A stretch of 42,862 bases of DNA, from assembly GCA_902806335.1 (NCBI GenBank), contig CADCWG010000020.1, positions 1 to 42,862 on the forward strand. The letters are read 5' to 3'. Both the position numbers and the translations under genes were made by a program. Source of the DNA: an uncultured Thermomicrobiales bacterium (GTDB taxonomy: Bacteria; Chloroflexota; Chloroflexia; Thermomicrobiales; UBA6265). This document shows, piece after piece, positions 34,397 to 42,862 of this stretch. The first letter of the stretch is position 1. Every line of letters starts with the position of its first letter. The notes below the pieces were generated by a model. That model was not told the DNA's origin and did no database searches. It saw only the letters and a list, made by a program, of their open reading frames with translations.

Positions 34397-35215
34397 GTGA
34401 TCTCACCGGACGCCACCGCCCCCACCGAGCCAGACCGGCCGACCACCGACCCGGGGCGCCGACCCGACTGGGGCGCGGTCCTCGGCGTGGTCGACCACCG
34501 TCCGTGGCCGCTGTCGCGGCGCCCCTGGGCGGTCGGCATGGTCTGGCGCGACCTCCTCTTCGCGCACTGGCCGCTACCCGCGGCCTCGGTGCGACCCCTG
34601 GTGCCCCCGGTGCTCGAACTGGACACCTTCGACGGCGCCGCCTGGGTGGGGATCGTCCCGTTCCGGATGGACGGCTTCGCCCTGCGCGGCGCGGTCCGTC
34701 CTCCCGGGGTGGCCGCGTTCCTCGAGCTCAACGTCCGCACCTACGTGACGTACCGCGGCCGGCCGGGGGTGTTCTTCTTCAGCCTCGACGCGGACAGCCC
34801 GCTCGCGGTGGCCGGCGCGCGGGCGATCTTCCGGCTCCCCTACTTCCGGGCACGGATGGCGGCGGAGACCGGACCCGGCGGCGTCGCGTTCTCCAGCACG
34901 CGGACCGACCGCCGGATCGGCCCCGGGGCCCTCGACGCCCGGTACCGCGCGATCGGGCCGCCGCGTCTGGCCGTTCCGGGCGACCTGGCCCACTTCCTCA
35001 CCGAGCGCTACTGCCTGTATGCGGTCCCGGGGCACGAGCGGGTGCTGCGGACCGACGTCCACCACCGACCCTGGCCCCTCCGGCCGGCCGAGGCCGAGTT
35101 CGACGCCAATGGCGTCGCCGACGCCCACGGGATCGCCCTGCCGCCGGACCGACCCGTCCTCCACCTCGCGGAGCGGCTGGACGTCGTCGGCTGGCTGCCG
35201 GAGCGCGCCGGGTAG
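34397..35215 (+). CDS. DUF2071 (YqjF-like) family protein
   Basis: A 272-residue soluble protein. MVWRDLLFAHWPLPAASVRP followed by LVPPVLELDTFDGAAWVGIV and PFRMDGFALRG is the N-terminal hallmark of DUF2071/YqjF proteins; ELNVRTYVTYRGRPGVFFFS then LDADSPLAV and FLTERYCLYA follow in the right order. The fold resembles acetoacetate decarboxylase, but the activity is unknown. GTG 34397 lacks a clear ribosome-binding site; the conserved part begins near residue 48, so a later start such as ATG 34538-34540 is possible though it would cut close to the domain. Neighbours are unrelated. Confidence 0.82.
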   Translation: MISPDATAPTEPDRPTTDPGRRPDWGAVLGVVDHRPWPLSRRPWAVGMVWRDLLFAHWPLPAASVRPLVPPVLELDTFDGAAWVGIVPFRMDGFALRGAVRPPGVAAFLELNVRTYVTYRGRPGVFFFSLDADSPLAVAGARAIFRLPYFRARMAAETGPGGVAFSSTRTDRRIGPGALDARYRAIGPPRLAVPGDLAHFLTERYCLYAVPGHERVLRTDVHHRPWPLRPAEAEFDANGVADAHGIALPPDRPVLHLAERLDVVGWLPERAG

Positions 35216-35244
35216 GCCCGGCCCGGAGTGGGCGCGAGGTCGCG

Positions 35245-35253
35245 TGCTAGACT
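35245..35253 (+). promoter_or_regulatory. Extended -10 promoter candidate for mnmA
   Basis: TGCTAGACT is a TGn-type extended -10 element (TAGACT at 35248-35253), 58 bases upstream of the mnmA start. Extended -10 promoters can act without a good -35, and none is seen. Confidence 0.45.
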
Positions 35254-35310
35254 CTGCGACGCGCATTCTTATGTCTTTCCCCGATCGGCCGATCCCCTCG
35301 GAGTGACCGC

Positions 35311-36609
35311 GTGCCCGTCGAATCGCCGACCACACAGCCCTGGGCGACCTGTACGCTCCGCTCCGCGCCGGAGGCCGCACCCGTCGAGGCGGAGGCGCCC
35401 GCCGCGTTGCCCGCGCCGCTGCCCGCCGAGGCCGCGGCGCTCCTCGGCGAGGAGAAGGTCGGGCCACGGGACGGTGCGGGCAAGACCGTCGTCGTCGCGA
35501 TGAGCGGCGGCGTCGACAGCGCGGTCACCGCCCTCGTGATGCGCGAGCGCGGCTACCGCGTCGTCGGCATGAACCTGCGGCTCTACAGCGCCGACGACCC
35601 GGAGCACCGGGCCAACCCCTGCTGCGGCATCCCGGCGATGGACGACGCCCGCGCCACCTGCGCCCGGCTCGGTGTGCCCTTCTACGCCGTCGACATGGAG
35701 CACGAGTTCGCGGAGGCGGTCGTCCGTCGCTTCGTCGACGAGTACGCGGCCGGACGCACCCCCAACCCCTGCCTGGAGTGCAACCGCCACGTCAAGTTCC
35801 GCCACCTCGTCGGGCGGGCGCGGGCGCTCGGCGCCGACTGCCTGGCGACCGGCCACTACGCGCGGGTCGTGCCGGGCGACCCGGCGGGCGGCGTCCCCCA
35901 CCGCCTGCTGCGGGCGGTCGACGGCCGCAAGGACCAGAGCTACGTGCTCCACACGATGGGCCAGGACGAACTCGGCTACGTCCGGTTCCCCCTCGGCGGC
36001 CTGACCAAGCCGGAGGTCCGAACGCTCGCCCGCGCCTTCGGCCTGCCGGTGGCCGACAAGGCCGAGAGCCAGGAGATCTGCTTCGTCGGCAACGGCTCCT
36101 ACGCCGACTTCGTCGCCGCCCGTCGCCCGGACGCCACCCGCCCCGGCGAGATCGTCGACGCCGCCGGCACCGTGATCGGCGCCCACCGCGGGCTGGTCCA
36201 CCACACGGTCGGGCAGCGCCGCGGCATCGGCATCCCCCGGCCGGAGCCGCTCTATGTGCTCGGGCTCGACCCGGCCGCGAATCGCCTCGTGGTCGGCGCC
36301 CGGACCGAGGCGGCCGCGCGGGTCGTGACCGCCGCGGAGGTCACCCTCACCGGTGGTCGGCCACCGGCCGCGCCCTTCCCGGCCGACGTCGTCGTCCGCT
36401 ACCGTGGTCGCCCGCACCCGGCGACGGTGACGCTGGGCGCCCGGGGCGCTGCCGAGGTCGCGTTCGCCGGCGAGGGGCCGATCTGCTCGCCCGGCCAGGC
36501 GATCGTCTTCTACCGCGGGGACGAGGTGCTCGGCGGCGGCACCATCGCCGGTGTCACCCGGGTGGCCGGCGCGGCGGGCGCCGGACCCCTGGCTTCGGCG
36601 GGCGCCTAG
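35311..36609 (+). CDS. mnmA: tRNA-specific 2-thiouridylase MnmA
   Basis: A 432-residue enzyme that adds sulfur to U34 of tRNA-Lys, -Glu and -Gln using ATP. The PP-loop SGGVDSAVTALVMRERGY is followed by GMNLRLY and CCGIPAMDDARATCARLGVP; the catalytic cysteine lies in PNPCLECNRHVKF and its disulfide partner in ESQEICFVG; KDQSYVLHTMGQDEL and HHTVGQRRGIGI complete the signature. GTG 35311 has GGAG about 8 bases upstream and gives an Ala/Pro/Glu-rich N-terminal extension of about 60 residues before the PP-loop strand, longer than usual. It is a housekeeping gene; the flanking genes are not functionally tied to it. Confidence 0.95.
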   Translation: MPVESPTTQPWATCTLRSAPEAAPVEAEAPAALPAPLPAEAAALLGEEKVGPRDGAGKTVVVAMSGGVDSAVTALVMRERGYRVVGMNLRLYSADDPEHRANPCCGIPAMDDARATCARLGVPFYAVDMEHEFAEAVVRRFVDEYAAGRTPNPCLECNRHVKFRHLVGRARALGADCLATGHYARVVPGDPAGGVPHRLLRAVDGRKDQSYVLHTMGQDELGYVRFPLGGLTKPEVRTLARAFGLPVADKAESQEICFVGNGSYADFVAARRPDATRPGEIVDAAGTVIGAHRGLVHHTVGQRRGIGIPRPEPLYVLGLDPAANRLVVGARTEAAARVVTAAEVTLTGGRPPAAPFPADVVVRYRGRPHPATVTLGARGAAEVAFAGEGPICSPGQAIVFYRGDEVLGGGTIAGVTRVAGAAGAGPLASAGA

Positions 36610-36843
36610 CCGGTCGGGAAGCCGAGCCGGTCGCACCGCGCGTCCTCCAGAAGATGGGTCTTCCAGCCGCCCGTGCTGGCGTCGGGACGATGGCGGCGCG
36701 GCGACGCCAGGCCCCTTCACCGTGGAGCTGGCTCAGGAATTGCGTCCGGACGGCGGATCCCGCCGGGCCATTCGCGGTAGGATGGTGGGCACGCCCTGGC
36801 GCGGTCGGTGGCGTTGGCAGCGCGGAGTGACGGACGGGGGACG

Positions 36844-37245
36844 ATGGGGCGGGTCAAGCTGTACGCGATCGGGGGGGCCGTCGGCTCGCTCCTGGTGCTC
36901 CTCCTGATCATCTTTGGGCTCTACCAGCTCGGCGACGACGGGCAGTCGGCCCTCGAGCGCCTCCGCGACATCGCGGTGATCTTCGTCGTGCTCCTCTTCC
37001 TGCTTACGGTCGTGCTCCTGGCGGCGATCGCCGCCGCGCTCGGCTTCCTGGTCCTCCAGATCCGCGACCGCGTGATCCCGCTCCTGGAAGAGTTCACCGG
37101 CACCGCCCGTCGCCTCCGCGGCACCGCCAACTTCATGACCGAAGAGGCGGTCAAGCCGATCGTCACTGTCGCCGGGACCTACGCCCGGATGCGCGCGATG
37201 ACCAAGACGGTGACCGGCAAGAGCAAGAAGCCGCCGAAGGTCTAG
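36844..37245 (+). CDS. Small membrane protein with two transmembrane helices
   Basis: A 133-residue protein not recognised by family. Helix 1 is YAIGGAVGSLLVLLLIIFGL; a short charged loop (DDGQSALERLRD) follows; helix 2 is IAVIFVVLLFLLTVVLLAAI with more hydrophobic residues after it. The C-terminal half is an amphipathic, basic helix with VIPLLEEFTGTARRLRGTAN and ends KSKKPPKV, so it is likely cytoplasmic and membrane-lying. ATG 36844 sits 3-4 bases after GGGGGA. The next small gene follows after 95 bases on the same strand, and the two may act together at the membrane. Confidence 0.75.
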   Translation: MGRVKLYAIGGAVGSLLVLLLIIFGLYQLGDDGQSALERLRDIAVIFVVLLFLLTVVLLAAIAAALGFLVLQIRDRVIPLLEEFTGTARRLRGTANFMTEEAVKPIVTVAGTYARMRAMTKTVTGKSKKPPKV

Positions 37246-37340
37246 CGCGGGGCTATCGTCCGGCGAGCCCGGGCACGCGCCGTAGCGATCACCGCCCCGG
37301 CGTTCCTCGCGGAGGACGGCGCGACGGCCGTGGGGGTTCT

Positions 37341-37676
37341 GTGACTGACTCGTGGCGACGGCGGGGGCGTGGAGGCGCCGAGGGCGACGGCTTCCGCGGT
37401 GGGTTTGCCCTCGGCGCGGCGGTCGGCGCGGTGATCACCCTGATCGTCGCGCTTCGCCGCGGCGACCAGCTCCGGCAGTGGCTCGCGGCCATCGTCGGCC
37501 AGCGGCACCACGAACCCTCGAAGTCCTCCGAGGTGCTCGACCGCGCGACGGTCGATGGCGAACCGTCGGACGAGGTCCCTCCGGCGATCGAGCGTGAGAT
37601 CCACGACGACGACATGGTTGATGGCGCCGAGCACGCCGCGCCGGCGGGAGGCGACCGAGCGTCGGTCACCGCGTGA
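37341..37676 (+). CDS. Small YtxH-like membrane-anchored protein
   Basis: A 111-residue protein with one N-terminal hydrophobic segment, GFALGAAVGAVITLIVALRR, like the glycine-rich anchor of YtxH-type proteins, followed by an acidic, probably unstructured tail (SSEVLDRATVDGEPSDEVPP). GTG 37341 has GGGGG 5 bases upstream. It follows the two-helix membrane protein and is closed by a strong hairpin terminator. The function is unknown. Confidence 0.7.
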   Translation: MTDSWRRRGRGGAEGDGFRGGFALGAAVGAVITLIVALRRGDQLRQWLAAIVGQRHHEPSKSSEVLDRATVDGEPSDEVPPAIEREIHDDDMVDGAEHAAPAGGDRASVTA

Positions 37677-38018
37677 CGCACCCCGCGTAAGGCGCCGCGC
37701 CCCGGCTGCCAAACCTATCGCCTCATGGCAACGCCGCCGGCCTCCAGGGCCGGCGGCGTTCATCGTGTCCGAACCGTCCGCGGCGAGCGAGGCGGTGACA
37801 CGGTGTGCCTACCGGGACACGGCAGCGGCCGACCCCGCGTGTCCATGCTTAAGCACCCCGCGCTCACCGGTTAGGTACCGCGAGTCGGCCGTTCTGCCGA
37901 TGGCCGCCGGCTCGCCAGCGACCAGACTAGGGATCGTGGCAGGGGCCACGACCCGTAGGGAAGCGGGAGGAGCAGCCGGGCCGGTGCCTGCCGGATCGGG
38001 ATCGCACGGAGACCCTCG
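37677..38018. other. Leader region of the surface-protein gene
   Basis: After the terminator at 37730-37760 about 260 bases remain. They hold the AT-containing palindrome TGCTTAAGCA (37846-37855), which is unusual in this composition, and a stem GGACAC/GTGTCC just before it. No riboswitch class or clear -35/-10 pair was recognised. Confidence 0.4.
37730..37760 (+). terminator. Terminator hairpin after the YtxH-like gene
   Basis: A perfect 13-bp stem AACGCCGCCGGCC, loop TCCAG, and the complementary arm, followed by a T-containing tail (TTCATCGTGT). It ends the small membrane-protein transcript. Confidence 0.75.
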
Positions 38019-40061
38019 ATGTTGACCAAGCACGCGAGTTCAACCCTACTACCGATCGTGGGACGGTTCGCCAGTGCCGCGCTGCTGGTGGTCCTGATGG
38101 GCGCGATGGTGCTCGGTCCTGCCCGGGTTGGTGCGACCGGCAACACGGTCGCGGCGTCGCAGGACGACACGACCCCGGCCGCGGACGAGCCGGTCAGCGC
38201 CGCCGACGTCGATCCCGACACCGACGGCGATGGGCTGTTCGACGAGGACGAGGTTGCGCTCGGTACCGACCCGCTCGTGTACGACACCGACGGCGATGGG
38301 TTTGGCGACAACCAGGAAGTCGTCAGCGGTACCGACCCGCTCGATCCCGCCAGCTCCCCCGAAGGCCCGTCCGGTATCGATTCCGACGGCGACCTTCTCA
38401 GCGACGCGCAGGAGGCCGATCTCGGAACCGATCCGAACCTCTCCGACACCGACGGCGACGGCCTGACCGACCTCGCGGAGGTTGGATTCGAACCCGGCTC
38501 CTCGACCGGCACCGATCCACTCAACCCCGACACCGACGGCGACGGGTTCTACGACGGCGCGGAGATCCAGGCGGACGCCGACCCGGCCGACCCCGCGAGC
38601 TTCCCCGCGCCCCAGGAGGCCGGCGGCGTCCTGCGCGTCGACGTCAACACCTGCCCGGCCGGCTACACCGGCAACAACTTCGCCGCCGACTGCCCGGCGA
38701 CCGCGGGCGTCCCGGTGATCCTGGATGGGCCCGGTTCGGAGATCCCCGCCACCCAGGAGGTGACCAACGGCGACGGTCGGGCCGCCTTCTTCCCGCTCTC
38801 GGGCGCCGAGTATGTGGTGACCGAGGACATCCCCGGCGACTTCATCGACCGGTCCGAGGTCTTCTGCGCCGCCGATGACGCGACCGAGCCGCGCCCCGTG
38901 ACCATCTCCAGCGTCACGTCGTTCCAGGTCGAGTTGCTCGAAGGCGAGGGCCTGACCTGCACCGTCTACAACGTCCCCGTGGACCAGGGCGGGCCGCAGG
39001 AGGCCGGCGGCATCGTGCGGGTCTTCGTCAACACCTGCCCGGCCGGCTACGCCGGCACCAACTACGACGCCGACTGCGCGCCGACCGCGGGCGTTCCCGT
39101 CTCGATCGGTCTGGCCGCGTCCGAGTTCTTCGACACGCAGTCGACCGACGCGAACGGTCGGGTCGCCTTCTTTCCGCTCTCGGGCGGCGAGTACGTGGTC
39201 GCCGAGGACATCCCGGGCGACTTCATCGAGCGCACCGCGGTCTTCTGCGCCGCCGACGACGACGCCGAGGCGGGCGCCGTGACCCCGCTCAGCGTGACCT
39301 CCTTCCCGGTCTCCCTGGCCGAGGGCGACGGGGTGAGCTGCAGCGTCTACAACGTCCCCGTCGACCAGGGGAACGGTCAAGGCGAAGGCAGCACGATCAC
39401 CGTCGATGCCCTCGCCTGCCCGACGGGGTACACCGGCGACAACGTCGCCCGCGACTGCGCCGACCCGCTGGAGGACATCACGGTCTTCCTCGCCCTCGTC
39501 GGCTCGGAGTTCCAGGACCAGGCCGAGACCGGCCAGGACGGCACGGTCGTCTTCCCTGGCCTCAGCGCCGGCCGCTACCGGATCGAGCTCGGGATCCCCG
39601 GCGACTTCGCGGACTTCGAGGTGACCTGCTTCGACACGCCGTTCACCGGCGAGGGGACGAACGTCATCGAGCTCGACCTCGGCGAGTCCGAAGGTGTGGG
39701 CTGCCGGTTCTACGTCATCCCCGCCAACGCCCAGGGCGAGATCACCCCGACCGCGACCAAGGCGGTCGAGACCCCGAAGGCGACCGAGACCCCGAAGGCG
39801 ACCGCACCCGCCAAGGAGACGGCCACCGCGCCGGCCAAGGAGACGGCCACTGCGCCGGCCAAGGCGACCGAGACCCCGAAGGCCGGCACCACGCCGAAGG
39901 CGACGTCGACCCGACGCCCCGGCGCCGTCACCACCCTTCCCAGTACCGGAGCGGGGGCCTCGGGAAGTGATACCGGCTCGACCGGTCTGGCCCTGGCCCT
40001 GATCGTCGCGGCGATCGCCGCCGTCACGGTCACCGCCACCGCCCGCCGCCGGGCCGCCTGA
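38019..40061 (+). CDS. Cell-surface protein: calcium-binding repeats, three SpaA/carrier-type domains, LPSTG sorting signal
   Basis: A 680-residue secreted protein. Signal segment FASAALLVVLMGAMVLGPA (17-35). Residues 66-192 hold five thrombospondin type-3-like calcium loops (for example DTDGDGLFDEDE, DTDGDGFGDNQE, DTDGDGFYDGAE). Three homologous domains of 110-125 residues follow (about 203-326, 331-455, 458-574), each with CPxGYxG near its start, an Asp-Cys, a central FC or TC and a final CxVYN or CRFYV, four Cys in all, resembling prealbumin-like wall-protein modules. A Thr/Pro/Lys/Ala stalk (576-637) leads to LPSTG (640-644), a membrane helix (656-674) and ARRRAA: a complete sortase sorting signal. 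ATG 38019 follows GGAGACC. No sortase is encoded nearby. Confidence 0.85.
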   Translation: MLTKHASSTLLPIVGRFASAALLVVLMGAMVLGPARVGATGNTVAASQDDTTPAADEPVSAADVDPDTDGDGLFDEDEVALGTDPLVYDTDGDGFGDNQEVVSGTDPLDPASSPEGPSGIDSDGDLLSDAQEADLGTDPNLSDTDGDGLTDLAEVGFEPGSSTGTDPLNPDTDGDGFYDGAEIQADADPADPASFPAPQEAGGVLRVDVNTCPAGYTGNNFAADCPATAGVPVILDGPGSEIPATQEVTNGDGRAAFFPLSGAEYVVTEDIPGDFIDRSEVFCAADDATEPRPVTISSVTSFQVELLEGEGLTCTVYNVPVDQGGPQEAGGIVRVFVNTCPAGYAGTNYDADCAPTAGVPVSIGLAASEFFDTQSTDANGRVAFFPLSGGEYVVAEDIPGDFIERTAVFCAADDDAEAGAVTPLSVTSFPVSLAEGDGVSCSVYNVPVDQGNGQGEGSTITVDALACPTGYTGDNVARDCADPLEDITVFLALVGSEFQDQAETGQDGTVVFPGLSAGRYRIELGIPGDFADFEVTCFDTPFTGEGTNVIELDLGESEGVGCRFYVIPANAQGEITPTATKAVETPKATETPKATAPAKETATAPAKETATAPAKATETPKAGTTPKATSTRRPGAVTTLPSTGAGASGSDTGSTGLALALIVAAIAAVTVTATARRRAA

Positions 40062-40067
40062 TCCCCC

Positions 40068-40099
40068 GCCCCGCCCGGGCCACTCGGTCCGGGCGGGGC
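40068..40099 (+). terminator. Terminator hairpin after the surface-protein gene
   Basis: An 11-bp GC stem (40068-40078 with 40089-40099) starts 7 bases after the stop codon. No T-run follows, so it may be backed up by the next hairpin. Confidence 0.6.
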
Positions 40100-40153
40100 C
40101 CCACGCTCCCGCCCGCGCTCCCCCGGGAGTGCGGGCCCTCCCCCCCTTTCAGC

Positions 40154-40191
40154 GCGACGGCCCGCGGTCCTATTGGACCGCAGGCCGTCGC
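40154..40191 (+). terminator. Second terminator hairpin
   Basis: GCGACGGCC, one C/A mismatch, and GCGGTCC pair with their complements around the loop TATT (16 pairs in a 17-position stem), followed by ATTCTGT. It is more terminator-like than the first. Confidence 0.65.
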
Positions 40192-40389
40192 CATTCTGTC
40201 GGGGCGCGATGGGCCGGCCGAGCTCCCTTGTGTCCCCCACCCCGCCGCCTCACGGCGCTTGGCGGCGATCGCTCAGACTCGGCTCCGGTGTGCGGACCGG
40301 GGAAGCGAGGGGAGGCCACGTCTCGCTGCTACCGGTCTCGCCGGGCCGCGATGGGCGTGCCCCGACGCGCCGGGTGAGAACCAGACGCG

Positions 40390-40423
40390 AAGGCCCCCCT
40401 CCCCGATCCGGGAGGGGGGCCTT
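40390..40423 (-). terminator. Terminator of the clpP-clpX operon
   Basis: A perfect 14-bp stem (40390-40403 with 40410-40423) around a 6-base loop; the ends are AAGG and CCTT. It lies 35 bases after the clpX stop and could serve both strands. Confidence 0.8.
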
Positions 40424-40457
40424 TGGTGACGGTGCGAAGAACGGGACCAGCGGGTCG

Positions 40458-41705
<1,248 letters not shown>

Positions 41706-41786
41706 CCGCCCACCTCGCGTGTCTGGCCGTGTCCCGCCGCCCGCGGCGAGCCTCGGGATCCCGATCTCCCCCGCCGTGCCTCGCGG

Positions 41787-42428
41787 CTACGACCGGCCGT
41801 TGGTCGCCGTCGTGGCCGCGCCGACCACGTGGGCCGGCTCGAGCACCTCGTCGACGAGGCCGTACTCCTTGGCCTCCTGGGCGGTCATGTAGTAGTCGCG
41901 CTCGGTGTCGCGCTTGACCTTGTCGTAGCTCTGCCCCGAGTGGGAGGCCAGGATCTCGGTCAGCTTGGTGGTCAGGTTGAGGGTCTCGCGGGCCACGACC
42001 TCGATGTCCGGGACGGCGCCCCGGAACCCGGCCGACCCCTGGTGGATCATCACCCGGGCGTTGGGGAGGGCGAACCGCTTCCCCTTCGTCCCACCCGCGA
42101 GCAGCACGGCCGCCATGCTGGCGCCCATGCCCATGCAGAAGGTCGCCACGTCGGGCTTGATCATCTGCATCGTATCGTAGATGGCCAGTCCGGAGTAGAC
42201 AACCCCGCCCGGGGAGTTGATGTAGAGGCGGATGTCCTGGTCCGGGTCCTCGTGGGCCAGGAACAGCATCTGGGCGATGATCAGGTTGGCGATCTGGTCG
42301 TCGACCGGGGTGCCGAGGAAGACGATCCGGTCCTTGAGCAGGCGCGAGTAGATGTCGAAGGCGCGCTCGCCGCGGTTGGTGCTCTCGACGACCATCGGCA
42401 CGAGGTTCTCGATCCGGGGGATCTCCAT
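41787..42428 (-). CDS. clpP: ATP-dependent Clp protease proteolytic subunit ClpP
   Basis: A 213-residue serine protease subunit. The catalytic triad is S104 in [13 protein letters not shown]129 in [13 protein letters not shown] and D178 in [32 protein letters not shown] then [13 protein letters not shown] and LYINSPGG are standard. It forms the tetradecameric chamber that works with ClpX encoded just downstream. ATG 42428 gives the normal length; AGAGG lies about 9 bases upstream, and the longer open frame to 42809 adds unrelated sequence. The usual upstream neighbour, trigger factor, is not in the window. Confidence 0.97.
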   Translation of the reverse strand: MEIPRIENLVPMVVESTNRGERAFDIYSRLLKDRIVFLGTPVDDQIANLIIAQMLFLAHEDPDQDIRLYINSPGGVVYSGLAIYDTMQMIKPDVATFCMGMGASMAAVLLAGGTKGKRFALPNARVMIHQGSAGFRGAVPDIEVVARETLNLTTKLTEILASHSGQSYDKVKRDTERDYYMTAQEAKEYGLVDEVLEPAHVVGAATTATNGRS

Positions 42429-42862
42429 CGTCGTGGTGCCTCTGCTTTCTTGGTGGCCCCGTGGGGGCAGCTGGTGCGTGTTCCCCCAATGATACCCGGC
42501 GCTTGCCCCCCCACCCACCGCCCGACCGGCTAGGACCACGGCCGAACGCCCCGAATCGCCCAGAATGGGGACGATTCGGCCACGATCGTCGACGTCGCCG
42601 CCCGGGCGGGCGGCGCGCCGGGCTCCCCCAGCGGGGGCATCCGGTCGCCGACACCACACGGCGACCGGCGCATCACCTCCGCCTCCCGGGGGGACCGACG
42701 CGGCGCTGGCCCTCCGGGGCGGCGGGCCGACCGGCATGGCATGGGTCCAGCCCGGCGGGCCGACCCGCGTGGGGCGTTCCCGGCGGCCCCGCCGAGGCCG
42801 GGGCGCCATGCCACATGGTCGGTCCTCCGGTGGATCGGCGGGCTCCCCGCAATCGCGACGCC
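42429..42862. other. Upstream region of clpP, no gene recognised
   Basis: About 430 bases to the window edge. A hairpin CCGGTCGCCG (42641-42650) with CGGCGACCGG (42659-42668) may terminate a gene beyond the window. No trigger-factor sequence is visible. Confidence 0.45.
42489..42494 (-). promoter_or_regulatory. Possible -10 element of the clpP-clpX operon
   Basis: On the minus strand this reads TATCAT, five of six matches to consensus, 60 bases upstream of the clpP start. The -35 side is G-rich and unconvincing, so a specialised or regulated promoter is possible. Confidence 0.4.

Larger units (their letters stand above)
40062..40457. other. Convergent intergenic region with three hairpins
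   Basis: Between the surface-protein gene and clpX, which converge. It contains the three hairpins listed separately and no gene. The part 40200-40380 shows nothing recognisable. Confidence 0.5.

Noticed and set aside
38486-38505. tRNA T-arm-like GGTTCGAATCC on the minus strand
   Set aside because: It lies inside the surface-protein coding sequence, the flanking bases do not form the 5-bp T-stem and no acceptor or anticodon arms are present.

Overview
The window is GC-rich, non-phage bacterial chromosome. Dense coding on both strands, frequent GTG/TTG starts, twin-arginine-type leaders on two solute-binding proteins, many ABC importers and an LPxTG-type surface protein suggest a high-GC, probably monoderm bacterium. 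Chloroflexota, class Thermomicrobia (Sphaerobacter-like), is my best guess. That placement is inference from gene style; there is no rRNA, tRNA or phylogenetic marker search behind it.

Layout. 1-1.4 kb: the tail of a DUF427 protein and a small cupin. 1.4-7.5 kb: a catabolic-looking block on the plus strand with an amidohydrolase, a carbohydrate-type ABC importer (binding protein and two permeases, no ATPase) and an argininosuccinate-lyase-like enzyme. 7.9-15.2 kb: housekeeping and accessory enzymes: a site-2 protease with CBS domains (plus), then on the minus strand an M19 dipeptidase, a macrodomain protein, a beta-lactamase-fold serine hydrolase and a GMC oxidoreductase carrying a gluconate-dehydrogenase-subunit-3-like N-terminus. 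15.6-17.4 kb: an ECF sigma factor and its RskA-like membrane anti-sigma factor. 18-22.4 kb: a complete polyamine-type (PotDABC-like) importer operon on the minus strand. 22.7-25.3 kb: a membrane glycosyltransferase and a decayed methyltransferase. 25.6-29.8 kb and 34.2-30.5 kb: two convergent peptide/nickel-type (Dpp/Opp) importer operons, each with a binding protein and two permeases but no ATPase. 34.4-37.7 kb: a DUF2071 protein, MnmA and two small membrane-associated proteins. 38-40 kb: a secreted, calcium-binding-repeat surface protein ending in an LPSTG sorting signal. 40.4-42.4 kb: clpP-clpX on the minus strand.

The most interesting item sits between the two convergent Dpp operons: a small SelW/Rdx-family gene (30032-30298) whose CxxC position is Cys-Thr-Ser-UGA, followed after a suitable interval by a compact hairpin with a G-containing loop. 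Read through the UGA, it gives an 88-residue protein with the family's conserved C-terminal segment. This is best explained as a selenoprotein that ordinary gene calling would miss.

The importer genes share one design: the binding-protein gene comes first and is followed by a strong hairpin before the permeases, which would favour excess binding protein. Only the polyamine-type operon has its own ATPase, so the other three probably borrow ATPases encoded elsewhere. The sigma/anti-sigma pair is transcribed away from the oxidoreductase across a 400-base shared upstream region. ClpP and ClpX form the usual protease pair.
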